A stretch of DNA of 64,000 nucleotides from Rutstroemia sp. NJR-2017a BVV2 (Eukaryota > Ascomycota > Leotiomycetes > Helotiales > Rutstroemiaceae): assembly GCA_002946415.1 (NCBI GenBank), contig NJPS01000046.1, positions 2,046,001-2,110,000 on the forward strand, written 5' to 3'. The notes under the pieces were generated by a model. It saw only the letters and a list, made by a program, of their open reading frames with translations. It ran no database searches and had not been told where the DNA came from. A program made the position numbers and the translations under genes. Shown here piece after piece: positions 1-13,490 of this stretch (position 1 is its first letter; each line of letters opens with the position of its first letter).

Positions 1-1292
1 CTAATATGCGGACATCACTCCCTCCTTATATCATCCACGCACGCTAACAACAATCTAGACCGAAGCGAACTATGCAGTACACCGTAGAACCGAGTAAGTA
101 GATCCATGGTTAAGGGGCGCTACAGGATGGCATTTGCTGCGCGTCCTTTCTTCCGATGAGAGAAAAGTGACGCAACTTCTGGTTAGGAGGGCATATGTCT
201 GGCTTCTCACAAGAAAGCTGATTCCAGTCGGTGTAAGGAGTGTTCGAGAGCAACAAAGCGAGGGTACTGAGTTAGATCAGTGAAAATATGACTCCAATCT
301 GCACAAAGCACCACAGAGTAGAAATACTCTGCACCTAGCATAACCTTACCTCGACGCGTAGCATTCAAAACAGGGCGAATCTGCGTCGCGTGCTCTCGGA
401 AGCAGGAAAAAACATCCGCCCGATGAACGGACCAAACTTCACAAAACCCGCAGAACATCACCCCAAATCTCACATCCCCATCCTAAGCAAACAACAATTA
501 ACCAGCATGTAGTCCCTCCTGTCTCAAAACCTCCATTAGTCAATCCCCAGTCGCGGAGTAAAAACCTCCGCACGTGAATCCTCCCACATGTACAACGGCA
601 CGGCATTTAATCACCCACCTATCCTGTACCCGGCCGCTGTTGCTTCCCGTACCGTAACCTTATGCAATGCAACAACCAGCCACAGCCACAGTAACATTGC
701 ACTCAACTATCCATAGCTACCCCCTACCATCCATCCTTTCGTATACCCCGCGCACCCCTGCCCAGATGGCATGGTGTGTATGTAGTATAGCATATGGTAG
801 CAGCGATCATCGTCGTTTTTATCTACGTGCGTTATCTGCCGAACTTTGTCCTCAACAACTGGGCTTGCATGTGGATGGGGAGTTTTGGTTATTGTATTGG
901 ATTGTGTTGAATGCTAGCTACTCGTTCTCTTACTCGTACATTGAAATCCAGACTAAGAAAAACGCATATGCTGGCTTCTAATTCACTGATGCAAGTAAAT
1001 CATCCATATATCTACTCATAGGTGGAGAGGTAGTAAACCCATTTATCATGCTATGCTATGCTAAATCTTCCTTCGATACTACCGAGAGGGGGAGGGGTAT
1101 CATTTTGTCCATCCCATCACATCATAACTACATCCATCCATCCATCTATTTATCTATACCCGTCTATGGCATAACCCAACCAACCTATCCTCGAAAGAGC
1201 TCCCCCAGAAAGTAAAATCAAACAGAAATAACTTTTAGTCGTGATATCATAGCCCATCGATCCCCTCGCTTCTCAACCTCCCACCCCTCCTC
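1..1292. other. no gene recognised (left edge, downstream of PAQR gene)
   Basis: The short open frames here show no domain, signal peptide or plausible exon chain. There are CATC/ATCT-type microsatellite stretches around 1130-1160. The right end probably holds the 3' untranslated region of the minus-strand PAQR gene. Confidence 0.5.
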
Positions 1293-2917
1293 TCAAGCAG
1301 GACATTCATCCACCACATTATGCAAGTAATCAAAACTATCCACCAAGCCCGCGAAATGCGCTAGCGCGGCGAGCACAACCATCGTGTGTAGGATTTGGTG
1401 GCTGTTGCCGTAGATGTCGAATTTGCCTGGGTACCATTTCTCGGGGATCTGTGCTGGGAGTTAGTGAGGGGGTTTAGGGGTTGTGGGGGGAAGTTTGGGA
1501 GGAGAGGGTATGGGGATGGGAGGTGGAAGGGGATGAGAAGTTCGTGGAGCAAAAATTCAACGGGAAACATACCCTCAAACTATAAGCCAACGCGCCGACA
1601 AAATTCAACCCCGCCATCGCAGCAATCCACTCCAGACTCAATCTATGATACTGCAGATTCCATCCATAGATCGCAATACTATGGATGATGAACACCAAAG
1701 CGGAAAGACCGAGACCGGCGTACATGAGCGTGCGGTAGACACGGAAGGTGGGTGTGCGAAAGGCGGGGATTAGGGTGATGAGGATGCAGGAGAAGGCGAA
1801 GAGGGTGATCTGGGGAGGGGAGGGGGGTGTTAGTTGGGGGAGATGAGAGGGAGGAAGAGGGTTGGTGGGTGGGGGCTTCTCTTGGCGAAGAAATAGGAGC
1901 AAGAGCAAAAGGGACACAGAAGGAAAGATAGCAGAGGAAAGACTAACCATCGACCAATAAACCTTCTGCAACAGCGGATCACAAACAAAGCCATGATAAA
2001 CCGTGGGTACCATACTCCCCCACATCAGCACCACAATGCCCATAAAATCGAACTCCAGCCAAATCTTTGCCACCTTCTCGCTATGATTGGATAGCGTATG
2101 AAACCTATCTCTTATTAACATGTTGCCCGCCTAAAACTGGAGAAGGAAAGGAAAGGACACTCGACTCACAGCGAAGACAACGAAAAACAACACGCCACGC
2201 CGAAGAAAAATATCCCAAAGACAACGAGATCGGCGAGTTTGGCGTCGCCCATCCGAGGGACTGCTACGCAGTAGATGTAGATGGGCAGGAGGGCGAAGAG
2301 TAAGGCGCCGAGGAGGTGCGAGTAGATGTTTACTAGCGATGTATTAGCCACGCGTGAATGGACCGCAAGCACAGAGGAGAAAGAAAGGGGACGTACGAGT
2401 TTCATTGTGGAGTTTGAAAATACTCCGCAGAGACCGCCATACGGATTTAGTTTCGTGTCTGTGTTCATGAGGTTAGTTTGCGGTCATGTATGCAAAGAAA
2501 GAGCACCACCTACCTGTATCCCGAAACCACAAACTCATTATCCCTCCGCCAATCCGCTAGAGCGATCTATTAGCACACAGCATACGAAACAGTAGGATCA
2601 GATCAGTGCTAAAACTCACGCAGTTCGTCCCATTTCAGCAACAAGTACGTAGCAGCCTGCGCTTCCGCGTCTGTTAACGTCGGATCAGTACTAACCGATG
2701 TCTCGAGAACATTCATAGAAGCATCAGCGGCGTCTTTCTTCATCGCTAGGGCAGTTTCGAAAGCCTCCTTGGTCAAGGGTAACTCGCTGATGGCGGTGTC
2801 GCTGGAGTCTTGCTGGGAAATGGGGAGATGGAGAGTGGTTGCTGAGGAAGCATGACGGATGGGTTTTTCAACGACGGGGGACTGGGGAGCTGAGGCGGGG
2901 AGTTGGGGGGGAGGCAT
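1293..2917 (-). CDS. PAQR / hemolysin-III family membrane protein (Izh-like)
   Basis: Seven exons on the minus strand: 2620-2917, 2514-2556, 2397-2458, 2170-2332, 1948-2104, 1573-1809 and 1293-1448. They total 1116 nt and give 371 aa. A disordered, Pro/Ser-rich N-terminus of about 85 residues is followed by the family core. Visible motifs are [33 protein letters not shown], the first zinc-type His in [11 protein letters not shown], and the C-terminal HQILH pair, with about seven membrane segments. The family includes adiponectin/progestin receptors and yeast Izh1-4, which act in membrane lipid and zinc homeostasis; many members have ceramidase-like activity. Two very small internal exons (43 and 62 nt) are needed to keep the conserved motif in frame. 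The start is the first ATG of exon 1. The family call is secure; the ligand is unknown. Confidence 0.93.
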
Positions 2918-4545
2918 GTTTGCTTTGGGATGGGTGAAAGTGTGAGATGAAGATGGAAAAGGAGGGGATTGTAAATATTTTCAGAGAAGAGGATGAATGT
3001 GCTGAAGAACAGGAGAGGCACCGATAGTATGCTGCCCCTTCAGTTTGACAAAGGAGGAGACCCAGTTCCACAGGGAGTCATTCATCAACTTGATTCTTGA
3101 GCACGCTGTCAGTGATGTTTTCCCGTGAAGTTGCCGCGAGAGTTCGTATAACCGCCAGCAAATCAGAAAAGATACGGATCGGCAATCCGGTAACACACAA
3201 TATATCACTGCACAGCTCCCAGTTCAACTGTTGGAAAACTCGGTCGCTATGATCGTAAAGCAGGTCAATTCTGGTCCCGTCCCTTCAGATGCCGTGAACG
3301 AGTCAAGCAAATCGCAAGGTAAATTTCAGGCAATGCGACCAGATAGTGAGTGGTCTTCGGGAGAAAATTTCAATACTGGACCAGCCGGGCATCAAAATGA
3401 GTGGGCCAACTGTCTATTATGTACATTTGTGCATGGAAAGAAGAACAACCAGCTCCGCGACCTCAGCCAAGACTTCGAGCCCTAAGGACTGGAGCCCAAC
3501 GATGCTGACCGCAAACACAGTCAAGATAGCACTGCCAAACCGTTTGGTACGCCCAAGACTAGCGCAGCCAGCCGCTCCTAGACCTCTTCAAAAATACACG
3601 AGGAAGAGTGCTGTAGCGCATCCGTCAACAATGGAGAAGATTTGCAGGGAGCGCGAAAAGTGAGAATAGCTACCTAACTATCAATATGAGATTTTCCGAA
3701 TGATTAGCCTAATGGAAGACTTGGGAATGGACTGCGAGTACATATTCGAGAAATGGCCTTCACGCTGCCTGCGCAGCCACAAGATTAACAGTCAGGATGT
3801 GGTAAACATAAGGTTACCAATTTAAATGTCCATGGCCGTTGCCGCATGCTGAGGTGGGCAATCTTATAAGATTGAAGAGTCCTAAGTTGAGGTACGGAGT
3901 ACAGTCGAGAGACCAGGATAAATACAGACCGCGGTGTTGCTCATCGTCATCCAAAACCTTATCATGAAATGGAAAGTTGATATTTTGATTTGATTTCTAT
4001 ACGATGTAATGAAATCGAAAAAACTTAATTGAACTAACTAACCATCATAAGATTGAATCATCTGGGATTCTTTCGACCTTGCTTGGACGAAAAGATTGAT
4101 TCAAAAAACCTCGTTGATTTTGCGAGTTTGATGTGGATTATTTTTTCGTATCTTAGGTCAGTGGGCTATCTTTGCAACCGCTGGCCGTTTTTGTTGACTG
4201 TTGGTGCGTCCAGGGAACCAGATGAGCAGGCGAAAGCGCTTAAGGGGCCGTGGGGCTGCCTAGAGACCTACCAACAGAGTGGATCTGGATTTCATTGGAG
4301 GATTTGATTGAGATAGTAAAGGTTGACAGTTTGCAAGCCGACTTCTATATCGAATACTGTTTCAAGAAGGCATCGTTACTCCTCCCGATACAAGGTGGAG
4401 CGTTCGGTGATAGCGGTGCGGAGAATCCCAATTTCTTTGGCTGTAGAATGATTTATCTGTGAATACACTGTGGCGTAGTATGGGTATTATAGAAGCTCAT
4501 GTAAGGCTTCGCGTGAGCCACGTTGCCTAGATTCTCCTTTCTGCA
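2918..4545. other. intergenic, no gene recognised
   Basis: This 1.6-kb stretch lies upstream of the PAQR gene and downstream of the F-box gene (both minus). Open frames of 70-105 codons at 3231-3663 and 4053-4462 are Ser/Lys-rich or random-looking, with no domain, and none forms an exon series. It probably holds the PAQR promoter and leader. Confidence 0.5.
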
Positions 4546-6189
4546 TCAATGGGTATCGGTACTCGGTGTTTCCAAATGAAGCTCTCCGTTTTCTAGGCTA
4601 GAAAGAGTGGAAGCATTACGCCGAGCAATCTGTAGCAGAAGAAGGTCTATTTCGTTGTTGGTAACATCGACGATCTTTGTTAATTCTCTTGAGGCCTCTG
4701 TGTTGTGGTTGTTAAAGACGCCGTCGAGGGAGGTTTTGTAAAGCGAAGTTTTGTTGTGATATGTTTGGTATGATTTACTGTCATGGCTTCCTGGGTGTTG
4801 CTCCCCATGCTTTGAAACGTATGCGGTGGCAGAAGTCTTATCGACATCGAGTGATATTGATGCTTTCGTGCCCAAGACTACTTCCACAAACCTCTCCTCG
4901 AGAGATCTACCTCGATCAGCAGGGTCGTCAAGATCGAAGTTCTGATATTTAGACAAGAGATATGGGCGAACGTGGTATGATAGCTTAGTAGCCCGCAACA
5001 CTTTCAAGTGTAGCTCTTTAATATGCCGCAAAGCTGGTGCGACCCAAGTGCACTGACCCTCCATCGGGGCAATATCAGGATAACCAATCCACAGATCATG
5101 GGTAGATCGTTGCTGGTGGGTGCCGTGGACATTCAGTTGAATGTGATCCAGGTAAAGTTCTGATAATGAGTGGCAATTTTGCTCGATCATCAAATAGAAC
5201 ATCCTAGCTTCGACCTCCACACTCTTCAATTCCAAACATCTGAGATTCTCGAGTCCAGGTCCAGGGCTTGAATCATATAGCAAACATCGCATTCTCCAAT
5301 ACTTAAATGGCGTTTGAGGTTGCATTTTCGGCTGTTTGAGATTCATCCATCCACTTATGAACAGACTTTGCAAGTTTGTAGCTTTGCGGAGCATCGACCA
5401 GAAATTCTTGGTAAAGAGATTTAGTCGTAGATCTCGGGATTTGGATCTCTTCAAAGTGAGGACGAGAGCCTTCAAGTTCTTGAACGTTTTGAGGGTGTTT
5501 CCCATAGAATCAGGACAACTGAATAGAGTGTTGAGTGCCATGTCGCTCAGGTGTTTAATAATGAGGATATCGATCTTCTTGCATTGCTGCGATCGATTTG
5601 CTACACATGAGAAGGTACTAGCAAGTAATCGAGCGGCTGTCGTACTGCCACTCCCAAGCACCGGTAAAGGTAAATCCACCTCCAATCGAGTTATATTTGG
5701 TCCATTTATCAACGTTCTCCACACCACCAGATTGTAATCTCTCTCCGTAAAGGTGGTTTGCTTCAAGCAATACTTTTGCAACGATTCAATGAGCTCTTCC
5801 ATTTCCGAACTATAGCTCTCTACGCTGTCGAACATTTGCGCGAGAGCCTCGATCTCATCTATAGCATACGTTAAAAGCCATTCATTGAAAAGAGAGGACT
5901 GTGCGAGCTCACTTGGATCTCGAACTATGGTCATGTCTATGTAGAGGTTTTCTGTACATGGGCTTATATCATGCAGACTCGATTTTTGAGCCTTGTTTCT
6001 CTCAATCTCCCTGAATCGGTAGATGCGCTTAAAGTCGAGCTGGATTGTCTTGAGAGCAGTTTGCTTCAAGCACTTATCGAATGCCTTGCAGACCAGTCGC
6101 AACTTCAGGACGGAGTTTTTGTCTGAGCGGCAGCCGTCCACGACATACTGTAATATCATTACAAGCGTTTCTGGCGGGATGGTATTCAT
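4546..6189 (-). CDS. F-box protein, fungal type
   Basis: A single uninterrupted frame of 547 aa starts at an ATG. The first 40 residues fit an F-box: IPPETLVMILQYV, then a leucine-rich stretch with LRLVCKAFDKCL. F-box proteins bind Skp1 and bring substrates to SCF ubiquitin ligases. The rest has irregular leucine-rich segments (such as LENLRCLELKSVEVEARMF and LSELYLDHIQL, about residues 310-350) like the degenerate LRR-type substrate domains of fungal F-box proteins, and a polar, probably disordered C-terminus. No substrate can be named. The F-box itself is short and divergent, so the call rests on position and pattern. Confidence 0.8.
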   Translation of the reverse strand: MNTIPPETLVMILQYVVDGCRSDKNSVLKLRLVCKAFDKCLKQTALKTIQLDFKRIYRFREIERNKAQKSSLHDISPCTENLYIDMTIVRDPSELAQSSLFNEWLLTYAIDEIEALAQMFDSVESYSSEMEELIESLQKYCLKQTTFTERDYNLVVWRTLINGPNITRLEVDLPLPVLGSGSTTAARLLASTFSCVANRSQQCKKIDILIIKHLSDMALNTLFSCPDSMGNTLKTFKNLKALVLTLKRSKSRDLRLNLFTKNFWSMLRKATNLQSLFISGWMNLKQPKMQPQTPFKYWRMRCLLYDSSPGPGLENLRCLELKSVEVEARMFYLMIEQNCHSLSELYLDHIQLNVHGTHQQRSTHDLWIGYPDIAPMEGQCTWVAPALRHIKELHLKVLRATKLSYHVRPYLLSKYQNFDLDDPADRGRSLEERFVEVVLGTKASISLDVDKTSATAYVSKHGEQHPGSHDSKSYQTYHNKTSLYKTSLDGVFNNHNTEASRELTKIVDVTNNEIDLLLLQIARRNASTLSSLENGELHLETPSTDTH

Positions 6190-9100
6190 GACTGCGACTT
6201 AGGGAAGGTATTGGTGAGGTCAGATCTGCAGATGAGGGGTGAGCGGTGGATAAGTAATGAGTTCGATGTGCAGTAGGTGATGTAGGAAGAGCTTCAAGCA
6301 ATTGGCGGATGGGCAATGGAAGCGGTGTCTGGTGGGCTTGATTTGAGTGATTTCGCGGGCAAGCGAAAATACGAGATACGTGGTGGGAAGTATTGATCGT
6401 GCTCAACCTGGAAGAAGTGATTATGTATATATCATTCGGGCGCGAGGCTAAGACGGCGTAAGGTTTGCGCGGTGGTACTGATTTTGCGCGAAGCTTATCG
6501 GCGTCTGCTTGTTGTAGGTCTCTCCAGTGCCTGCTTGTCGCAAGGTCATCCTCTCAGCAGTTTGAAACTGAACCGACTGTAGGTTCGTGACGCAAGGTTA
6601 GTCTCCGGCTAGCTACGAAGTCCAGCGGGAACTGGCTCGCTCTACATGCCGTCGATGTATGAAGCTCTCGTTTTCCCGCCAATTTTGCCGGCAACAAGAC
6701 CTCTGGCCACACAAATAAAACTTGGCCTGCGAAGGCGGGATGTGCGATGTTCCGCAAAATGCTGTACTGTACATTGGTAAGCAAGGCTGCGCGAGAAGAA
6801 GAGGAAGGCTGAGTGGGAATTTCAATATGACTGGGTCTACGAAATAGTCGTATCCGCAACGAATTAATGGTCCTTGTGGTTCCCTGCCAAAGACTGTGAT
6901 AAGACCATATTTCAAAATTTGAAAATGGTCTCAAAATTGTGGTTCCCTCAGAAAAAGGGTTATCTTTTATCTGGTACAAAATGAAACTATTGCCCCTTTC
7001 ATGGCAGCAATGGGCAATGATATCGATTTAACCTTGCTCTCTATGTATATCCCATCGAGCCAAGCAAGCATTTGCACATACATACTCCTTTCACGATAAT
7101 TGTTGAAGTTTCTACTGTACTGTACGAAGGAGCTAGCCTGACTGCAGCTTGTCAAGTTGTCAGACTGGATTAAATGCTGGTGGGAAGTGTCCGGTATCCA
7201 CACAATGAAGTAGTAGCCGTGGTAGTCGCAGTAAGATGTGTTACATAGATGTTACGACGAAAGGGCTGGCTGCTTGCTATGCATTCCATCTTTGTAATGG
7301 AGGAACTCTTTTTATATATAGCATGGTAGGTACTCGAGGTACTCGAGGTACTCAAGTAACACTACACGGGGTCAGTCTATCAAGACCTCACGAGTCTATC
7401 AACGGGTATTGGTGCCAAGAAATAGTTGTTTATGATCTACGATTGTGCGTCGCACCCAACCACATTTCCCCGATAGCATCCATCCTTCACGGAACTACCA
7501 ACCAGAGCGACATGGGTAGCGAGTAGTAGCGGGCGCACCCTTCACCAACTGCGCAGGGAGCAAGTGCGAGAAATTCCATAGAATTCGTAATGTGGCAGGG
7601 TTGGTGCCATTTGAGGATGTCAAATTTCGGTGAGAAAGAGAAAAGAGAGAGAAAAGAGAGAGAAAAGAGAGAGAAAAGAGAGAGAAAAGAGAGAGAAAAG
7701 AGAGAGAAAAGAGAAAGAGTCTACCCGAGAGATCCGATTGATATCCACAATAGGAACGAATAGCCAGCCAGTGGAGGAAGAAGCTGCGAAAAGTACACCA
7801 ACGAACTCGACAACGTGCAACGATAACATCATAACATCATAATTACAGCGGAACATTTCAACATCCGGACCCGCCTGTCCCCACCGCTTGCTAAGCAGCA
7901 AATAGGAAAGCTCAGAAGACTTGCATTGCAGTCGCGTTGCAGAGGGTGGTTTAACGCCCATCCCATGGATAAGGAAGGACAAGGGAGAAGGTTGGCTGCC
8001 ACTCATAGGCTTTTCCTAAATGCAGCACGGCACTGATAGCTCAGCGACTGCGCTTCCTCTTCATCTGCATTACCTGCATAGAACATGCAGTGGTATGACA
8101 GACAAGGGGATGGACGGCCAAGGTCGCAACGGCAAAAGGGAGTTACGTACTAACCTAGCATGACTTGTCCTGTACCTAGTCCGTTAGCTAGGGAGATAAT
8201 GCAACCAAATTTATTTTTAAATTTTGGTTTGAGATAGTGATGATGATCTTATACAAGTAACATGAGGCTGCTGCTTACAGAAGAAACAGGACTCGAGTAA
8301 AATAGGTTTCCAATGGTTCCAATGGTTCCAATTATTGACTATGAAGGTGTGAGATTGGAGATTGGAGATAGGGATCTGATCCTTTTTGTTGAGAAGAGCA
8401 GAGAGGATGGGGATGGGGATGAGGAAGAGGAAGCTGATAAGGACGAGGCCGAGCAGGGAGTTGCATATGCTGTGCGACTGTTGAGCGTGAGCCTTGAAGA
8501 CAAAAGTCGACGGGATTGAAAGGGGTGCTGAGTCGAGATGCCATTCAGACTTTATATGTAAATCGTTTGCAGCAAAATAGCAGCAAACCGACTCGACCCA
8601 TCCTTTGCCAGACAAGGAGATACTAGATATACGCGTCGAATGCCACACGCAACGCATACGCACACATACATGTACTATACATACACTTACATCTGCCCAA
8701 TTGAGCAAAAGCGGATAGTAACATTCGACTGCCTCATTTGATAGAGCTGTCTCTCCCCTCCCCTCTCCTTTATACAATCATCCCATCCCCTTGGCCAGCC
8801 TTCTCCCCACCTACCTCCGACCACCTGCCACTGACCACCACCCATCATCACCCACCCAAGCCATCTCCTTCCGCCATAACGACATAAAGATATTAACGAA
8901 CGCTACTATTGCATGTGCTAGGAGCTGTACAAGTACTGATACTGTAAGGTTATATGCAAACTTCCAAGTTTTCTCCTCAATTTCTACTTCCTCTCTTCTG
9001 CATCTTGCATCCTGCCTGCATTTTCCATACTCGTCGCTTTTTTCCATATTCCCCACCTCTTCTACTTTCCTACCTCTTTTTTTATCTCTGGTTTCCTTGC

Positions 9101-9752
9101 CTCTTTTCTCTATTATCTATCCATATCTTTATAACCTTTCTGCGCCCTCCATATGATTCACACTTCACACTCGTTTGTGCATACAACTATTTCTATCCCA
9201 TAAGGCTGCTCGTAGCTGAGCCATCAGAAAGAATTACCATACCCGGACATCCTCTCGGAATCCCAACTTACGTCGCATCCAAACGCCATAGTAATTAATT
9301 CGCGACAATATATACCTTCTCCCAAGATCCTCTCAAATCCACACCGAGGAAATTCCGTATTTCGTTTCAATACGAGAAACCGTTTTGAATTAAAGAGACG
9401 CTTCAGCCTGGTTTCCTCTTCTTGATTGCTTAGAAAAGAACGAACTCAATCAATCAATCACTTAACCATACAGTCGTTAATTCCAACTTTTAACCCCAAG
9501 GATTCTGAAACGGCTATTCGGGGCATCCTCCTTGCCTACGAAGCTCATTCCACATTTCCAAAGGCGAATCGAATTTCTCTAAATTTTACTCAGCCTCATA
9601 TTCATCTAGTCGACACCTCTCATTCTGCCGGCCAGATAATCGCGCGACTATACATGACATTCGTTTATTGACTTGTATCTATCTCTTAATTTCTATTGAA
9701 ATGCTCACTTAGACTTTCCTATCCCTTTTTCACTTCGCAGTGTGTTACGGCA
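6190..9752. other. long divergent intergenic region, no gene recognised
   Basis: About 3.5 kb separates two divergently transcribed genes (F-box leftward, DUF1765 rightward). It holds an 11-bp purine repeat (7641-7713), a triple GGTTCCAAT-like repeat near 8310-8335, and TCAA repeats near 9447. A strongly pyrimidine-rich stretch at about 8950-9130 is typical of fungal promoters and leaders. A CAG at 9738-9740, 12 nt before the chosen DUF1765 ATG, could be the acceptor of a leader intron. None of the open frames of 60-186 codons shows a family signature. Confidence 0.5.
7641..7713 (+). repeat. 11-bp tandem repeat AAAAGAGAGAG
   Basis: Six perfect copies (7641-7706) and a partial seventh lie inside an 88-base all-purine run (7632-7719). 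This is a simple-sequence expansion in non-coding DNA. Confidence 0.95.
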
Positions 9753-12700
9753 ATGCATGGTTCTACCTTGACGATGTCTACCGTCTTCGAGTCGAATGCC
9801 GCCTTCCCTCGTTCCCGCTCCTCACCCAACATTCCCGATCTAATCACCGTGGACTACAAACAGTCAGCCATACACACCGATAGCGAGCTTCCTAGATCTG
9901 CCAGTTTCAGCACATTGCCCGGCATCGAATCGAGCACCGAATATATCCCCGAAGGAGACTTACAAAGATTATCCTCTGCAGCGAGCACCCCCGCCCTGCC
10001 ACTACCTCCTCAAGAAGAGCCGCCAAAGTCGAGAGGACTTTCGACTCAAGATGGGAAGTCTGGTAATAAGCCCACAAAGGAGGAACGGCCGAAACTCGAG
10101 AGAGTCGGGAGAAGAAAGTCGTTAGTGGCTCGTCCAAAGTCTTGGATTCAAAAAGTCAAGGGCTCCCCGGAGAGAACTCCGCGTGCTGAGCAATTCAACT
10201 CGATTCCGCACGATATTCCCCCGATTCCGCAGCTCACCAGTGCTTCTCGGGAAAAGTCAAAGACGGTATCGGGGTCTTTCGCCAACTTTGCTCGGAAATC
10301 ATGGATCTCATCCTCCTCCTCACGGTCCCCGTCTCCTAGTGGTCGCAAATTGGGAAAGGAAATTGAACACGATGGACGAAGTGAAGGGGCGAAAATGGCA
10401 GCGACTCTAGGCACATCGACGCCGCGAGGATCTCCTGGGAAGCTCGACCAACCTTCACCACCCAAAGATGTCGACACTCCCACAAGACCAGCACCTGCAC
10501 GAAAGGCTTCAACCCTTCAAAAGATCAAGCAGAGGCCGCAGAGTGTGCTCGCAAACTTTCACACGAGCTTTAATTCCACCAATTCGTCTACCAGCAGTCT
10601 CCCAGCTAGCTCGATTGACAATAGGTCAACACCGCGGACTTCGATGGATAAGGTGCCGCCGTTACCGAACTTCTCAAATGAGAAACTTGCTTATGTCGAT
10701 ACGCCGAAGAAGCGCGACGAGCTTTGGTCGGCGTTCCGTTCGTTGGAGAACGATTATGCGAAATTCCAGTCCAAATCACTATCACTAAAAACAAACGTTG
10801 TACGATCTACACTTCTACCATTCCTTCGAAGTCATGTCAACCATCCATCGAACACAAATCTTCGGGCAGAGGACATTGATAGGCGTATCAATATCTTCAA
10901 TAAATGGTGGCTTGGGCTTTTAGAAGTGCTTGACGGACGCCAAAACCAGATTGTCTCCGGCGTTGATCGGCCAGTTCTGCTGGAAGCCATAGTGATGATT
11001 ATGACCAGACCAGAATGGAGAGTGGGGCCGTCGCAGTTTGCACCACTATCCCAGAGGTCTCCTAATCGATCGCCAGATCGTGGGTCTGTTCGACCTAGGA
11101 AATCTTCAAGTTCGCTGAATTCGTCGGGATCACAATTCTTAGCAGAGTCTGTCTACCATAACGTACGAAATCTGTTCATTCAGAACTTGACGTCTCAGAT
11201 GAACTTTGTAGTTTCTAAAATGTCTCTCAGGCATGCTCCGGCAAGTCTGGTGACATTCTGTGGTAAAGCGGCAGCTTATGCCTTTTTCTTCGTGCCCGGA
11301 GTAGCAGATATTCTTGTTAGGATCTGGCAACTGCCGCTTGATACTATCAAACGCGTTGCAGATGAATTAGGTCTGCCAAAACGACCCAACAAGTCAGAGA
11401 CGGATGAGGTTGCTGCAAAATTCCCGCCGCACGTGCGACCGTTGGGTTGGACGTCAGTGATGTCAATAGCCAATCAGCTTCGACGAAATCCTCCTCTGTC
11501 CATCCTGATCTCTAAGATTCCTTGGTATGGACCATGGGTGGCCAGATGGTGCGGACGAGATAGTGATCTTTTCTATGTGTTCTCGAAACATTATCATATC
11601 CTTGCAGAAGAGTTCATGCCTTCGGAACTACCATTAACCTCCAAAGCGCGTGCCCCTGGCTTTGTCCTTGTACAAGCACAGATTTTAACCACATTGGATG
11701 CCACTATTCATCGCCAGCCTCCTGGAGAACCGCTTCCGATTACCTTTGATGACGTTCTTGCCGGAGCGGATGCTTCTGCTGCCACATTACCTTTACCCTC
11801 TACGAACTCTGCTAGACTGATGGCCGAAAATCGTCTAATTATGCTTCTACGAGACTTTCTATCGGAACGGCCTGGTGACTTTGAGTCTGCGAGACTTACC
11901 TTTGCTGAGACTTTTAGTAAGATGATGCAAGCTTCAGCTCGGAGAACATCACTCTTCGATCACAACGCATGTTTTTTTCTGTGTGATTTCATGGATGAAG
12001 CCTTATCCTTATTCGTTCGTTTCCATCATGCCCATGGGTATGAAAATGATTACATTGATTGGCATTTCTGGTTGGATGTTTGCAAGAAGATGTTGGAAAG
12101 TCAAAATAGCATGTCTGAAATCCGGTTGTTTGCGTTCTTATATTGCGCTTGGAATGTTATTACGAGCGACGAGTATCGAAAGGAGATCATCTGTCTGGAC
12201 TGGTTGGTGACAGAAGAAACATTCGACAAGTTTTTTAATCATTGGTGCCCCATGGTCCGAGCATATTACATGCGTCTGTTGTGTTGGCGATTATGTCGAG
12301 AGGACGGAGAAACCACAGATCTTGATACGTGAGTACTACGCCTACTGTTCATGATACCTTGCTAATAGCGTCACAGCAAAATCTTTGGCGTTGTCTCCTC
12401 TCGAATCAGGACGAGCTGGGCGCATTATCTGTTCTTAAGGAAAAATGCCGAGGACTCGAACTTACTACCTCCGTCTATCACTCCATGTCATCCTGCACCT
12501 GGCCGGCGTCTTCTCATCATTCGCAACGATAACCAGTCACCTGCCCCTGGTCTTTTCTTGGGCTTCGACGGTCTAGTGTCCCATAGAGCTAAAGCTGCGG
12601 GAATGCCTAACAAATCATCTAACGCGAACAAACGACAATCTATGATTGCTGATCTATCCAAACTTGACACCAAAGAAAACGAACCTCCCAAACCAGCTGC

Positions 12701-13319
12701 CGAAACTGCCACAACACCCAGTAAAAAGAGGTGGACGTTCATGGGTAAAATAATACCATCCCTCTCCACCTCTCCCGAATCAACCTCATCGGCCAAATCC
12801 ACCACTCCAACGAAAACCCTCGAAGAAGCACGCAAAGAAACAGCCTTAGCTCGCACTCGCCCAACACACTCCAAAACCGGCTCAAGCGACTCAGAAACCC
12901 CCCCTGCAACCGCAAACCATCGCGTATACAGTTTCAAATTCTCCCTCGAATGGACGCAGCACTTTGAAAAAGCGCAACAGATCCTACAAAACGGAACCCT
13001 GGCTCCTCCAAACCCGCACCAGAATCCATCCCCTGAACGCAGACTCATCGCGCCACGTCTTCCGGCGCCAGCTCAGGCGTGGCTGGGCGCGAGACTGCCG
13101 AATGCGAATAAGGAGGTGGAGCCGAAGGATCCGGCGAGCGAGGGCAGAGCGAGGTATGCGAGGGCGAAGTATGCGGGGAGAGCGTTGGCGGAGTGGGGGA
13201 TGGTGGTGGGGGAGTGTAATAATTTTGTGGATCGCAGGAGGGCGGAGGGTGTGCCGACTATGAAGTGGGTGGAGGTGCCGACGTTGGGGGTGGAGGGGTT
13301 TAGGAAGTTCGGGGCGTAG
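9753..13319 (+). CDS. DUF1765 (UPF0592) family protein
   Basis: Two exons, 9753-12328 and 12377-13319, are joined through a 48-nt intron (GTGAGT..CACAG) in phase 2 and give 1172 aa. The first 320 residues are Ser/Pro/Lys-rich and probably disordered. Then comes the conserved block of fungal DUF1765 proteins: the LPFLRSHVNHPS region, INIFNKWWLGLLEVLDG, a TRPEWR segment, and near the end of exon 1 LFAFLYCAWNVIT and MVRAYYMRLLCWRLCR. The exon 2 tail begins with VSSRIRTSWAHYLFL, is again Ser/Thr-rich, and ends in a basic, Gly/Val-rich stretch. The family is found across ascomycetes and its molecular role is unclear. An in-frame ATG at 9771 is an alternative start. The end of exon 2 switches from C-rich to G-rich coding composition at about 13080. 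Confidence 0.88.
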
Positions 13320-13490
13320 GAGGATTTTTCAGGTGCTTGTTATTTAAATCCTTAGGGTTGGAATAAGGGTAGGATTAGGGTGGGGATGGAATGGGTACGG
13401 TTAGGGATTGGGATGCAATATTATAGACAGGTCAGGATAGCATAACATAGGTGGGATGGGATGGATAAGCGGAAAACAAATGAAGTGGAT

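Noticed and set aside
3231..3663. Two overlapping plus-strand frames of 84 and 105 codons
   Set aside because: No domain or splice chain was seen; the lengths are expected by chance.
7620..8006. 128-codon frame reading Leu/Phe/Ser repeats
   Set aside because: The repeat peptide is simply the translation of the 11-bp purine array.
8217..8777. 186-codon minus-strand frame
   Set aside because: It has no family signature and random-looking composition, and it lies in a promoter-like region with simple repeats.
13350..13410. TTAGGG-like words suggesting an interstitial telomere tract
   Set aside because: Only scattered imperfect units (TTAGGGTTGG, ATTAGGGTGG, TTAGGGATTGG) occur in generally G-rich DNA; there is no tandem array.
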